From assembly GCF_012927275.1 (NCBI RefSeq), contig NZ_JABBGG010000006.1, positions 62,001-126,000 on the forward strand: DNA of 64,000 nucleotides, given 5' to 3'. This stretch comes from Massilia polaris (GTDB lineage: Bacteria > Pseudomonadota > Gammaproteobacteria > Burkholderiales > Burkholderiaceae_D). Position 1 is the first letter of the stretch. Each line of letters opens with the position of its first letter. The position numbers and the translations under genes are program-made. The notes beneath the pieces were generated by a model that did no database searches, was not told the origin of the DNA, and saw nothing but the letters and a program-made list of their open reading frames with translations. This document shows positions 38,572 to 46,891 of the stretch, piece after piece.

Positions 38572-39594
38572 TTAGCGGCCGTTGGAGTACATCCCGGCCG
38601 GCCGCCACAGCAAAATGGCGATCATCAGGATAATGTTGGAGACCAGCGCCACCTTCGGCGCCAGGAAGCCGGCGTAGTTCGCGACCAGTGCCATCAGCAG
38701 CGCGCCGATGAAGCAGCCGGCCACCGAACCGAGGCCGCCGATGATGATGACGATGAAGATCATCACCATGATCTCGGCGCCCATCGACGCCGACAGCGTC
38801 TCCTTGTACAGGCCCCACATCACGCCGCCCAGGCCCGCGAGCGCGGAACCAGCCGCGAACACCGCCACGAACAGGCGGCGGATGCGGTAGCCCATTGCCT
38901 CGACCATTTCGCCGTTTTCGACGCCGGCGCGGATCAGGAGGCCGATCTTGGTGCGGTTCAGGATCAGCAGCATAGCCACGAACACGACCAGCCCGACGAC
39001 GACGGCGACGAGGCGATACTTCTCGATCGCGGAGTCTCCAAGCAGGATCGCGCCGCGCAGGCTGGCCGGTAGCGGCAGCGGGATCTGTTCCGCGCCCCAG
39101 ATCACGTTGATCAGCTGTTCGGCGACGATCATGCCGCCCATCGTGATCAGAATCTGCTTCAGGTGCTGGCCGTAGACCGGCTTGATGATGATGCGCTCGA
39201 ACGCGACGCCGATCAGCGCGGTCGACGCCATCGCGACCGTCACCGCCAAGGCCAGCACGCCGAGGTTCTGCAGCAGCGAGTCTGCCTGCAGCGCGCCGCT
39301 CATCGGGATCAGGACCGTGGTGGCGGCGAACGCGCCCACCGCTACAAAAGCGCCGTGGCCGAAGTTAAGCACGTCCATCAGGCCGAACACCAGGGTCAGG
39401 CCGCTGGCCATGATGAAGATCATCATGCCCATCGCGAGGCCGGCGATGGTGAGCGTGACCCAGGTAGGGAAGTCGCCGACCAGCGGCAGCGCGGCCAGCA
39501 TCAGCGCCGGCACCAGCAGCGCGGGCGCGTAGTCGCGCTTCGCTGCCGGGATGACCATGTCAGCGGTCGCGGTGGAGGAAATTGGGACAGTCAC
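38572..39594 (-). CDS. livH: Liv-type ABC transporter permease LivH
   Basis: 340 aa from a GTG at 39594 behind AGGA. It has an N-terminal extra pair of helices before the typical LivH start GLTLVFGLMDVLNFGHGAFV, then the coupling loop ENGEMVEAMGYRIRRLF and IIIGGLGSVAGCFIGA. It forms the channel with LivM. livM starts 9 bases after its stop, and it starts 11 bases after livF ends. Confidence 0.92.
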   Translation of the reverse strand: MTVPISSTATADMVIPAAKRDYAPALLVPALMLAALPLVGDFPTWVTLTIAGLAMGMMIFIMASGLTLVFGLMDVLNFGHGAFVAVGAFAATTVLIPMSGALQADSLLQNLGVLALAVTVAMASTALIGVAFERIIIKPVYGQHLKQILITMGGMIVAEQLINVIWGAEQIPLPLPASLRGAILLGDSAIEKYRLVAVVVGLVVFVAMLLILNRTKIGLLIRAGVENGEMVEAMGYRIRRLFVAVFAAGSALAGLGGVMWGLYKETLSASMGAEIMVMIFIVIIIGGLGSVAGCFIGALLMALVANYAGFLAPKVALVSNIILMIAILLWRPAGMYSNGR

Positions 39595-39605
39595 GGTGTT
39601 GATTC

Positions 39606-40346
39606 CTATTGATGGGAGTCGAGCGAGAGGCCGAGCAGGCGCTGTTGCAGGTCGCGGTCGTCGACCAGGTCCTGCATCGGGCCGGCGTGCACGACGCGGC
39701 CGTCGTCCATGACCGACACGGTGTCGCCCAGCTTCTTGACGAAGTTGAAGTTCTGTTCGACCAGCAGGATCGTGGTGTCGGTGTCCTTCAGCTCGCGGAA
39801 GGCGTCGATCAGGTTGTTGATGATGGCCGGGGCCAGGCCCTTGGTCGGCTCGTCCACCAGCAGCAGCTTGCGCGGTTCGACGATCGCGCGGGCGATCGCC
39901 ACCATCTGCTTTTGGCCGCCAGAGAGCAGGCCGGCCGGGTAGTTCCAGAATTTTTTCAACGCCGGGAAGAAGCCGAAGATCCATTCCAGGCGCTGGGTGT
40001 CGAGGGGACCGTTGCGCGCCGCAAGGTACAGGTTTTCGCGCACGGTCAGCGCGGAGAACACCGCCATCGATTCCGGCACGTAGGCAATCGACGCCATCGC
40101 GATATCCGGCGTTTGCAGCCTGGTGATGTCGCGGCCGTCGAAGCTGATGCTGCCGGCGCTCGCATGCCACATGCCCATGATGGTGCGCAGCGTGGTGGTC
40201 TTGCCGGCGCCGTTACGTCCCAACAGGACCGACAGGCCGCCGCGCGGCACCACCAGGTCTACGCCTTGCAGGATGTGGTACTCGCCGATGTGGGTGTGCA
40301 CGCCTGAGAGCTGCAGCAGTGGTTCGGCATCGCTCGGCTTATGCAT
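39606..40346 (-). CDS. livF: Liv-type ABC transporter ATPase LivF
   Basis: 246 aa from the ATG at 40346 with GGAG 8 bases upstream; a TTG at 40361 is less likely. Walker A GRNGAGKTT, signature LSGGQKQMVAIARA, Walker B LLLVDEPTKGLAP and the switch His region LLVEQNFNF. The start overlaps the livG end by 8 bases. Drives uptake by ATP hydrolysis together with LivG. Confidence 0.93.
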   Translation of the reverse strand: MHKPSDAEPLLQLSGVHTHIGEYHILQGVDLVVPRGGLSVLLGRNGAGKTTTLRTIMGMWHASAGSISFDGRDITRLQTPDIAMASIAYVPESMAVFSALTVRENLYLAARNGPLDTQRLEWIFGFFPALKKFWNYPAGLLSGGQKQMVAIARAIVEPRKLLLVDEPTKGLAPAIINNLIDAFRELKDTDTTILLVEQNFNFVKKLGDTVSVMDDGRVVHAGPMQDLVDDRDLQQRLLGLSLDSHQ

Positions 40347-41100
40347 GTTCTGGTGCTCCAAGGTAGGCTTCCTGCACGATCGGCGAGGCCATGACTTCGA
40401 CCGGATTACCGTCGGCGACCAGGGTGCCGTTGTGTAAAACGATGATGCGGTCGGCCAGCGATCGCACTACGTCCATCTTGTGCTCGACCAGCAGCACGGT
40501 CTTGCTGCGCTCCGCCTTGACCTGGTGGATCAGGTCAAGCACGACCGGGACTTCGTCGACGCTCATGCCGGCGGTCGGTTCGTCGAACATCATCACTTCC
40601 GGTTCGAGCGCCAGCAGGATCGCGACTTCAAGCTTGCGCTTGTCGCCGTGCGACAGCGCGGCGACGCGGGTGTCGCGGCGGTCGGCCAGCGCAACCCGTT
40701 CGAGGTAATGCTCGGCGCGCGAAATCAGTTCCTTGTGCGAGAACCATACCGAGAACATGTTCATGCCGATACCGGCGCGGCTCTGCACCGCAAGGCGCAC
40801 GTTCTCGATGACCGACAGGTTGGGGAACAGGTTGGTCAGCTGGAAGGCGCGGCCGACGCCCATCGACGTGCGCCTGGCCGCGCCATAACGCGTGATGTCG
40901 ACGCCGTCGAGGTGCACGCTGCCCGACGTGGCAGGCAGCTGGCCCGAGATCAGGTTGAAGTAGGTGGTCTTGCCGGCCCCGTTGGGGCCGACAATGACGG
41001 TCAGGGTGCCGGGATAAAAATCGGCGCTGACCTGGTTCACCGCGACATGGCCGCCGAAGCGGATGGTCAGGTCGCGGGTCGACAGCGAAGGCGTGGTCAT
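40339..41100 (-). CDS. livG: Liv-type ABC transporter ATPase LivG
   Basis: 253 aa. Walker A GPNGAGKTT, the LivG-typical GRAFQLTNLFPNLSVIENV, a signature written as LSHGDKRKLEVA (S-H-G-D instead of S-G-G-Q, normal for some LivG), Walker B EVMMFDEPTAGMS and LLVEHKMDVV. It follows livK by one base and overlaps livF. Confidence 0.93.
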   Translation of the reverse strand: MTTPSLSTRDLTIRFGGHVAVNQVSADFYPGTLTVIVGPNGAGKTTYFNLISGQLPATSGSVHLDGVDITRYGAARRTSMGVGRAFQLTNLFPNLSVIENVRLAVQSRAGIGMNMFSVWFSHKELISRAEHYLERVALADRRDTRVAALSHGDKRKLEVAILLALEPEVMMFDEPTAGMSVDEVPVVLDLIHQVKAERSKTVLLVEHKMDVVRSLADRIIVLHNGTLVADGNPVEVMASPIVQEAYLGAPEHA

Positions 41101-41101
41101 G

Positions 41102-42295
41102 TTATCGCTTGTTCCTTACCGGTACAGGCAGTTCGGATGCCGGGATCTCGCGCACCAGTTCCAGCAGGTCCCATTCGTCTTTCTGGGCCTTCTTGATGCG
41201 GAAGTGGTACATCGACTGCATCGCCTGGTGGTCCTGCTTGCGGAAGCTCATCTTGCCCTTCGGGGTGTCGAAGTCCATGCCTTCCATCGCGGCGATCAGC
41301 TTTTCGGTGTCGCCGGAACCGGCCTTTTTCAGGGCGGTGACGACCGCGCTGGCGGCCGCGAAACCACCGGCGGTGAACATGTCAGGCGGCGCCTTGAAGC
41401 GCTTCATGTGCTCCGCGACGAACCAGTCGTTCATTTTGTTCTTCGGGAAGTCATAGTAGTAGTAAATGGTGCCTTCGGTGCCGGCGTAGTTACGCCAGGT
41501 CTTCATCACCGGCAGGATGTTCCCGCCCGGCGCCAGCGCGATGCCGTAGCGGGCTGGCTGCATGTCGGCGATCTTGTTCATCGGGCTCGGGCCGGCCCAG
41601 ACGATGCCGAGCACGCGCGGCTGCGGCTTGTCCTTGAGCGCCGCGAAGATGCGCTGGGCCGAGGCGGTAAAGTCGGTCGCGGTCTGCGGTGCGTATTCTT
41701 CGTGGACGACTTTGGCCTTGCTGCCGGTTGCGGCCAGCGCTTCCTTGCCGGCCTTGATCGCATCCTTGCCGAACGCGTAGTCCTGCGCGAGGTAGGCGAC
41801 GCTGCCGCCCTTGAGTAAGGCGGCTGCGGACAGCGCGTCCTGCATCGAGTTGCGCGCGGTACGGAAAATGTAGCGGTTCCACTTGTCGCCGGTGATGGCG
41901 TCGGCCACTGCAGGTTCGACGATCAGCACCTTCTTGTATTCGGCGGCGACCGGCAGCATCGCGATGGCCGAACCGGAGGAGCTGGTGCCGACCGCGATAT
42001 CGACCTTGTCGTCGCCGTAGGCTTCGGCCAGCAGCGTGCGGCCCAGGTCAGGCTTGCTCTGGTCGTCCTTGACGATGACCTTCAGCTTGCGGCCGTTGAT
42101 CTCCATCTTTCCGCCGGTGAGGTATTCGAGGCCCATCATGAAACCCGTTTCGGTCTCCTTCGCGTACGCTTCGAGCACGCCGGTCTTGCCTGCGATGAGC
42201 GCGACCTTCAGGTCTGGCGCGGCGATGGCGCCGAGCGGCAGGGTGGCGGTGAATGCGGCCAGCACGGCGACCGGCAGGATAGTCCTCTTGTTCAT
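41102..42295 (-). CDS. periplasmic substrate-binding protein of the Liv-type transporter
   Basis: 397 aa from the ATG at 42295 behind AAGGAGA, with signal peptide (ILPVAVLAAFTATLPLGAIA). A type I periplasmic binding fold (LKVALIAGKTGVLEAYAKET; VDIAVGTSSSGSAIAMLPVA; AYLAQDYAFGKDAIKAGKEA). It differs from classical LivJ/LivK in the ligand-pocket blocks and resembles the broad class of amide, short-chain or aromatic carboxylate binders. The substrate is unknown; its neighbours (hydrolase, TonB receptor) hint at a product of ester or amide cleavage rather than leucine (inference). Confidence 0.9.
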   Translation of the reverse strand: MNKRTILPVAVLAAFTATLPLGAIAAPDLKVALIAGKTGVLEAYAKETETGFMMGLEYLTGGKMEINGRKLKVIVKDDQSKPDLGRTLLAEAYGDDKVDIAVGTSSSGSAIAMLPVAAEYKKVLIVEPAVADAITGDKWNRYIFRTARNSMQDALSAAALLKGGSVAYLAQDYAFGKDAIKAGKEALAATGSKAKVVHEEYAPQTATDFTASAQRIFAALKDKPQPRVLGIVWAGPSPMNKIADMQPARYGIALAPGGNILPVMKTWRNYAGTEGTIYYYYDFPKNKMNDWFVAEHMKRFKAPPDMFTAGGFAAASAVVTALKKAGSGDTEKLIAAMEGMDFDTPKGKMSFRKQDHQAMQSMYHFRIKKAQKDEWDLLELVREIPASELPVPVRNKR

Positions 42296-42321
42296 GCTTG
42301 TCTCCTTGATTTTGGTACTGC

Positions 42322-43194
42322 TTAATCGACTTGCGACAAAAACGTCCGGATCGCTTCGCGGGCCGGGGGCTCGGTCAGCATCGGCGCATGGCCTACGTTG
42401 GGTACTTCCGCGTACAGCATTGTCGGTGCGGCCTTCTGCATGTAGCTGGCCTGTTCCGCTTCCACCAGGTCCGACAGCGCGCCGCGCACCAGCAGTGTCG
42501 GACGCTTGCGCGCCAGGCGGCGGAAAGCGTATTTCGACATCAGCGACTGCGACTTCTGTTTGCCGGAATGGATGGGCTGGGCGACGTTTGGATCGTACCT
42601 CATGACCAGTTCGCCCTGTGGATTTTCTGCAAAGGCGCGCTGCGCCCACTTGCGCCATTCTTCCATCGTGTTGTCGGGGAATGCGGACTGGTTGATGTTC
42701 TTGATGTATTCGGTCGCTTCAATCCATGACGCGGGCTGCGTGGCCTTGCCCGCATAGCCGGCGATGCGCGCCAGGCCTTTCTCGGACAGGATCGGGCCGA
42801 CGTCGTTGAGGATGGCGGCGCTGATCAGGCGCGACTTGCGCAGTGCTATTGTCATCGTGATGATGCCGCCCATCGAGGTGCCGATGAAGACGGCGCGCTC
42901 GATGCCAAGGTCGCGCGCCAGCTTGACGATGTCGCCGGCGTAGACCAGCGGCTGGTAGTGGGCCGGGTTCGGATCGCACGCAGAGTTGCCGCGGCCGCGC
43001 ACATCGACGGCGATCACGCGCCGGCCCTGGCTGGCGATCCATGGCGCCAGCTCGTCGAAGTCGCCCGAGTTGCGCGTCAGCCCGTGGATGCAGATCACCG
43101 GCAGCCGCGCGGGGCCGCTGTGCGATGCATAGTCCCGCGCATACAGGGCCAGGCCATCGGTGCTGGTGTAGCTGATTTCAGAAAATGTGGACAC
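42322..43194 (-). CDS. alpha/beta hydrolase
   Basis: 290 aa from a GTG at 43194 with AGGA 8 bases before; an upstream TTG at 43212 is possible. Oxyanion-hole region ICIHGLTRNSGDFDEL, nucleophile elbow IGTSMGGIITMTIA, acid RGALSDLVEAEQ and His NVGHAPMLTEP complete a catalytic triad. No signal peptide, so it acts in the cytosol. Close relatives include esterases, C-C hydrolases and epoxide hydrolases. It is 26 bases upstream of livK, in the same operon, so it probably processes the transported compound. Confidence 0.92.
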   Translation of the reverse strand: MSTFSEISYTSTDGLALYARDYASHSGPARLPVICIHGLTRNSGDFDELAPWIASQGRRVIAVDVRGRGNSACDPNPAHYQPLVYAGDIVKLARDLGIERAVFIGTSMGGIITMTIALRKSRLISAAILNDVGPILSEKGLARIAGYAGKATQPASWIEATEYIKNINQSAFPDNTMEEWRKWAQRAFAENPQGELVMRYDPNVAQPIHSGKQKSQSLMSKYAFRRLARKRPTLLVRGALSDLVEAEQASYMQKAAPTMLYAEVPNVGHAPMLTEPPAREAIRTFLSQVD

Positions 43195-43257
43195 GCTGCA
43201 GATCCTGGGCAAGGTGGTTGTATTTATCGGTATTCGGGATCGTCAGGGCGCAGCCCG

Positions 43258-43286
43258 CCATGGCTGGCCATGAAGGCCAGCCATGG
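43258..43286. other. 12-bp perfect stem-loop between TonB receptor and hydrolase genes
   Basis: CCATGGCTGGCC (43258-43269), loop ATGAA, GGCCAGCCATGG (43275-43286). There is no T tract on either side, so it is not a standard terminator. It could stabilise the receptor mRNA end or reduce readthrough into the hydrolase-liv genes. Confidence 0.6.
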
Positions 43287-43316
43287 GTGCTGCGTTTCGA
43301 TCGGGTTACGGGTGAA

Positions 43317-45617
43317 TCAGAAGCGGTAATCGAGCGTTGCCGATACCGTGCGCGGATTACCGTAGAACGCTGTCAGCACACCTTCGTTACCCAGGGTAGG
43401 GAACAGGTAGCCGCCGGTTTTGTACTCTTTATCGCCGAGGTTTTTGCCATGCAGGCCGGCGCGGATCTTGCCATTCGCGCTGGTCCAGACGACGCTGGCA
43501 TCCCACAGGGTGTAGGCTTCCTGGTCCAGCAGCGACTTGGTCTCGAACTGGTTGGTGTCGTCCTTGTGCGAGACGTTAGCCGACAGGGTCAGGCGGCCGC
43601 CGCGGCCCATGACCGGCATCGGGATGTCGTACGCGCCGCGCAGGTTGGCCGAGTTCTTTGGCGTGTTCTGGAACACGCGGTTGGCCGACTGGTCGACACC
43701 CGCAACGATGAAGCGGGTGTACTCGGCGTCGATCCAGCTGTACATGCCCGACAGCGTGAAGTTGTCGGTAACGCGGGCGTTCGCCTCGAGCTCGAAGCCC
43801 TTGATCTTGGCCTTGCCTGCGTTGGTGGTCACGCCCGCGAAGCTGTCGTCGCGGCCGTCGCCGTTGGTGTCGACTGCGACCGAGCCAGGAATCTGCACGT
43901 CCTTGTAGTCGCTGTTGAAGACCGCGATGTTGGTCAGGAAGCGGCCGTTGTTGAACGCCGACTTCAGGCCAAGTTCAAAGGTGTCGATCGTTTCAGGAGC
44001 ATAGCCCGCACGGGCCTGGGCCGGCGTCAGCTTGGTGCCGAACACGTTCATGCGAGGGTCGAAACCGCCGCCCTTGAAGCCGCGCGCCCACGATGCGTAC
44101 ACGTTGTGGTCTTCATTCATCTTGTAGGCGACGCCGATCTTTGGCGTGAACTTCTTGTCTTCGCGCTCCAGTTCGCCGCGGGTGAAGTCGGTATCGGTGC
44201 GGAAGAACACGGCATTTGGATTGCCCAGGCCTTGCGAACCGCCCGTGCCCAGGTAGATCTGGCGCAGGATGCTGGCTTCACGCTTGTCGACGGTGTAACG
44301 GCCGCCGGCAGACACGCTCAATGCGTCGTTGACCTTGTAGTTCGCGTCCGCGAACACTGCCCATGCCTTGGTGTCGATGTCGCCCTTGGTGTAGGTCGAG
44401 CTGGCGAACGGGGCGGCCAGGATGGTATCGAAGATGTTGAATGCGTTCGCGTCGATGTAGTACACGCCCGCCACGCCCTGCATCTTGTCGCCGGTGTAGG
44501 TGACCTGGAACTCCTGGCTGAACTGCTTGTTCTTGTACAGCGCAGGCACATGGAAGTCGGTGGCCGCGAGCGAATCGAAGTCGATTGGAGCGTACGACTT
44601 GTCCTTGCGCGCCGCCGTTACCGACTTGAAGGTCAGTTCGTTCGAGATGCCCCACTCGATCAATGCCGAAACGCCATGCGCCTTGACTTCCTGGTCTTGG
44701 CCGAGGGCCTTGGTCAGGTTGGCGCGGGTGTCATACACATTGCCGAGGATAGGCGCGCCGCTGCTGCGGCCCGGGATCAGGCGGTGGCCGTTACGCGGGT
44801 TCGAATCATCCTGGGTTGCGTCACCCGAAATGCGGATGAACAGGTCGGTGGTCGGCGTGAATTCGGCCGAGACGCGCGCTGCGGTCAGGTCCTTGTCGTA
44901 GTTGCCCTTGCCGGTGGTGAGGTTGGTGCCGAAACCGTCGCGGGTGAACTTGGCGATCGATGCGCCGATGCGCGTGACTTCGCCGATCGGGGTGCTGGCG
45001 GTCAGGACGCCGTCACGCTGGCCGTGGTTGCCGACGGTGGCCTTCAGGCGCACGTCGGTGGTTGGCGCCAGCTTGCGGGTCACGTACTTGACCGCGCCGC
45101 CGATGGTGTTGCGGCCGTACAGCGTGCCCTGTGGGCCGCGCAGCACTTCGATACGCTCGACGTCATAGATCTCGGCCACGGCGCCTTGCGGGCGGGCCAG
45201 GTAGATATCGTCAAGGTAGATGCCGACGCCGGCCTCGAAGCCAGCCAGCGGATCCTGCTGGCCGACGCCGCGGATGAACGCGGTCAGGGTCGAGTTGGTC
45301 GCGCGCGACGACTTGAGGGTGGTGTTCGGGAGCGAGAAGGCGAGGGCGGTGATGTCCGGGATGCCTTGCTTGGACAACTGCTCGGCGGTGTAGGCGGTGA
45401 CGGAGACCGGCACGTCCTGCAGGGTTTCTTCGCGGCGGCGGGCGGTCACGAGGACCTTGCCCATGTTGGTTTCAGTGGCCACATCGGTGCTGGTGGCCTG
45501 CGGTGCCGCGCTTGGCGCGGTCTGGGCGTGTGCCAGGCCCATGGTGCTGCCCGAGATGGCCAGCAGTGCAGCGGCGGAGCGATTCAACAGCTTCAGTTTC
45601 TTTTTGGTAAGACGCAT
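43317..45617 (-). CDS. TonB-dependent outer-membrane receptor
   Basis: 766 aa starting behind AAGGAGAC. Leader with Lys-rich start and LLAISGSTMGLAHAQ, a TonB-box-like KVLVTARRREETLQDVPVSV, a plug domain with RGVGQQDPLAGFEAGVGIYL and the highly conserved LRGPQGTLYGRNTIGGAV, then a 22-strand barrel ending ATLDYRF with the terminal Phe needed for outer-membrane insertion. Family members import siderophores, vitamins, sugars or aromatic and lignin-like compounds. The FixA/CirA-like plug of this kind is typical of receptors for carbon sources in sphingomonads and Oxalobacteraceae. It is divergent from a LysR gene over a shared 265-base region with palindromic sites. Confidence 0.96.
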   Translation of the reverse strand: MRLTKKKLKLLNRSAAALLAISGSTMGLAHAQTAPSAAPQATSTDVATETNMGKVLVTARRREETLQDVPVSVTAYTAEQLSKQGIPDITALAFSLPNTTLKSSRATNSTLTAFIRGVGQQDPLAGFEAGVGIYLDDIYLARPQGAVAEIYDVERIEVLRGPQGTLYGRNTIGGAVKYVTRKLAPTTDVRLKATVGNHGQRDGVLTASTPIGEVTRIGASIAKFTRDGFGTNLTTGKGNYDKDLTAARVSAEFTPTTDLFIRISGDATQDDSNPRNGHRLIPGRSSGAPILGNVYDTRANLTKALGQDQEVKAHGVSALIEWGISNELTFKSVTAARKDKSYAPIDFDSLAATDFHVPALYKNKQFSQEFQVTYTGDKMQGVAGVYYIDANAFNIFDTILAAPFASSTYTKGDIDTKAWAVFADANYKVNDALSVSAGGRYTVDKREASILRQIYLGTGGSQGLGNPNAVFFRTDTDFTRGELEREDKKFTPKIGVAYKMNEDHNVYASWARGFKGGGFDPRMNVFGTKLTPAQARAGYAPETIDTFELGLKSAFNNGRFLTNIAVFNSDYKDVQIPGSVAVDTNGDGRDDSFAGVTTNAGKAKIKGFELEANARVTDNFTLSGMYSWIDAEYTRFIVAGVDQSANRVFQNTPKNSANLRGAYDIPMPVMGRGGRLTLSANVSHKDDTNQFETKSLLDQEAYTLWDASVVWTSANGKIRAGLHGKNLGDKEYKTGGYLFPTLGNEGVLTAFYGNPRTVSATLDYRF

Positions 45618-45721
45618 CTGTGTCTCCTTCTTTTATTAGTGGTATATGCGGGACAAAAATCGCACGCAACGGAGTGTGCCCCTATTTCATCGTGTTCGAA
45701 AGCTAACAACACGCCCAACGG

Positions 45722-45739
45722 TTGTGCAAAATTGCACAA
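45722..45739. promoter_or_regulatory. LysR operator candidate (TTGTGCA-N4-TGCACAA)
   Basis: Perfect 7-bp arms with a 4-base spacer, a T-N11-A type site as bound by LysR regulators, followed at once by a third half site (GTGCAC at 45742-45747). It lies about 105 bases upstream of the receptor start and 145 bases upstream of the LysR start. Confidence 0.6.
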
Positions 45740-45835
45740 TGGTGCACGTTGCTAGGGCAGCGCACCTTAGCAGGGCATCGGGAGCCATGTATTGATCTGG
45801 ATTTATATTTGATTTCAGGGGGATTGCCACGGCAA

Positions 45836-45852
45836 TGTGCAGTGGTGCACAA
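45836..45852. promoter_or_regulatory. second, weaker TGTGCA/GTGCACAA site near the LysR start
   Basis: TGTGCA at 45836-45841 and GTGCACAA at 45845-45852 repeat the half sites of the stronger palindrome, 31 bases before the LysR ATG. This is the position expected for autoregulation. Confidence 0.45.
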
Positions 45853-45882
45853 TATTGCTCATGAATAAGCCATATTCGCACC

Positions 45883-46821
45883 ATGAATAACCACACGCTG
45901 CCGGAGTGGACCGACCTGCGCTTCTTCCTCGAATTGGCGCGGGCCGGGACCTTGTCCGGGGCGTCGAGGCGGCTGGAAGTCGAGCACACCACGGTGGCAA
46001 GGCGCATCGACCGGCTCGAGGCGCAGCTGGGCACGACGCTGTTCGACCGCAGCCGCGAGGGGTATGAGCTCACCGAAATGGGGCAGGGGCTGCTGCCGCA
46101 TGCGGAGGCGATGGAAAGCGCGGCGCTGGCGGCGACCGAGCAGCTGAGCGGGAATGAGGTGTCGGTGCAGGGCGTGGTGCGGCTGGGCGTGCCGGAGCTG
46201 TTCGCGGTGCGCGTGGTGGCGCCGCTGATGGTGAAGATGCTGCAGTCGCATCCTGATTTGAGCGTCGACCTGCTGGTGCTGCCGCGCTTCGCCAACCTGG
46301 CCAATCGCGAGGCTGACCTTGGCGTGATGCTCGATCCGCCGACGACGGGGCGGTACATGATTACGCGGCTGGCCACGTTCCGCATGCAGCTGTATGCGTC
46401 GCCAGATTACCTGGCCAAGCACCCGCCGATCCGCACCCAGCTGGACCTGGCGCGGCATGACTTTGTCGATTATGTACAGGACCGGCTGGCCAGTCCTGAG
46501 TTGAACTACCTGACCGAGCTTGGATTTACGCCGCGCCGGCGGCTGTGCTGCACGGGGATGCCGGCGCAGATTGAGGCCGCTGCTGCGGGCATGGGACTGA
46601 TCATGGCGCCGCCGTATGCGGTACCCGATGACGGGCGGCTGGTTCCGGTCCTCACTGAATTCCATGCCGAGCGCTCGTTCTGGCTTGCGGCGCCGACCGA
46701 CCTGTACCGCCTGCAGCGGGTGCGGGCGGTCTGGAACCTGCTGCGCGAATATGCAGAGGCGCGGCCTTCGCTGTTCATGCAAACAAGTGAACCGGTGCGT
46801 CCGCTGCGAGTTGGACCCTGA
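45883..46821 (+). CDS. LysR-family transcriptional regulator
   Basis: 312 aa. N-terminal winged helix (DLRFFLELARAGTLSGASRR; HTTVARRIDRLEAQLGTTLF; YELTEMGQGLL), then the two-lobed effector domain (VVRLGVPELFAVRVVAPLM; EADLGVMLDPPTTGRYMITR). Divergent from the TonB receptor, the classical arrangement for control of the neighbour. It probably regulates receptor uptake of a compound that then feeds the hydrolase and Liv transporter; the effector is unknown. Confidence 0.94.
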   Translation: MNNHTLPEWTDLRFFLELARAGTLSGASRRLEVEHTTVARRIDRLEAQLGTTLFDRSREGYELTEMGQGLLPHAEAMESAALAATEQLSGNEVSVQGVVRLGVPELFAVRVVAPLMVKMLQSHPDLSVDLLVLPRFANLANREADLGVMLDPPTTGRYMITRLATFRMQLYASPDYLAKHPPIRTQLDLARHDFVDYVQDRLASPELNYLTELGFTPRRRLCCTGMPAQIEAAAAGMGLIMAPPYAVPDDGRLVPVLTEFHAERSFWLAAPTDLYRLQRVRAVWNLLREYAEARPSLFMQTSEPVRPLRVGP

Positions 46822-46891
46822 CAGGTCTATGTTCGGGTGAGGTCGAGGGCATAGCACGCCGTTGCGTCGCAACCTAAGTTCACTCAATCAC

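Noticed and set aside
38572-40170. A longer LivH frame reaching back into livF
   Set aside because: The first half is an out-of-frame reading of livF; the GTG at 39594 with AGGA gives a normal-length permease.
43185-45755. An 856-codon open frame antisense to the TonB receptor
   Set aside because: No recognisable domain; the receptor strand carries a signal peptide, plug, barrel and ribosome binding site.
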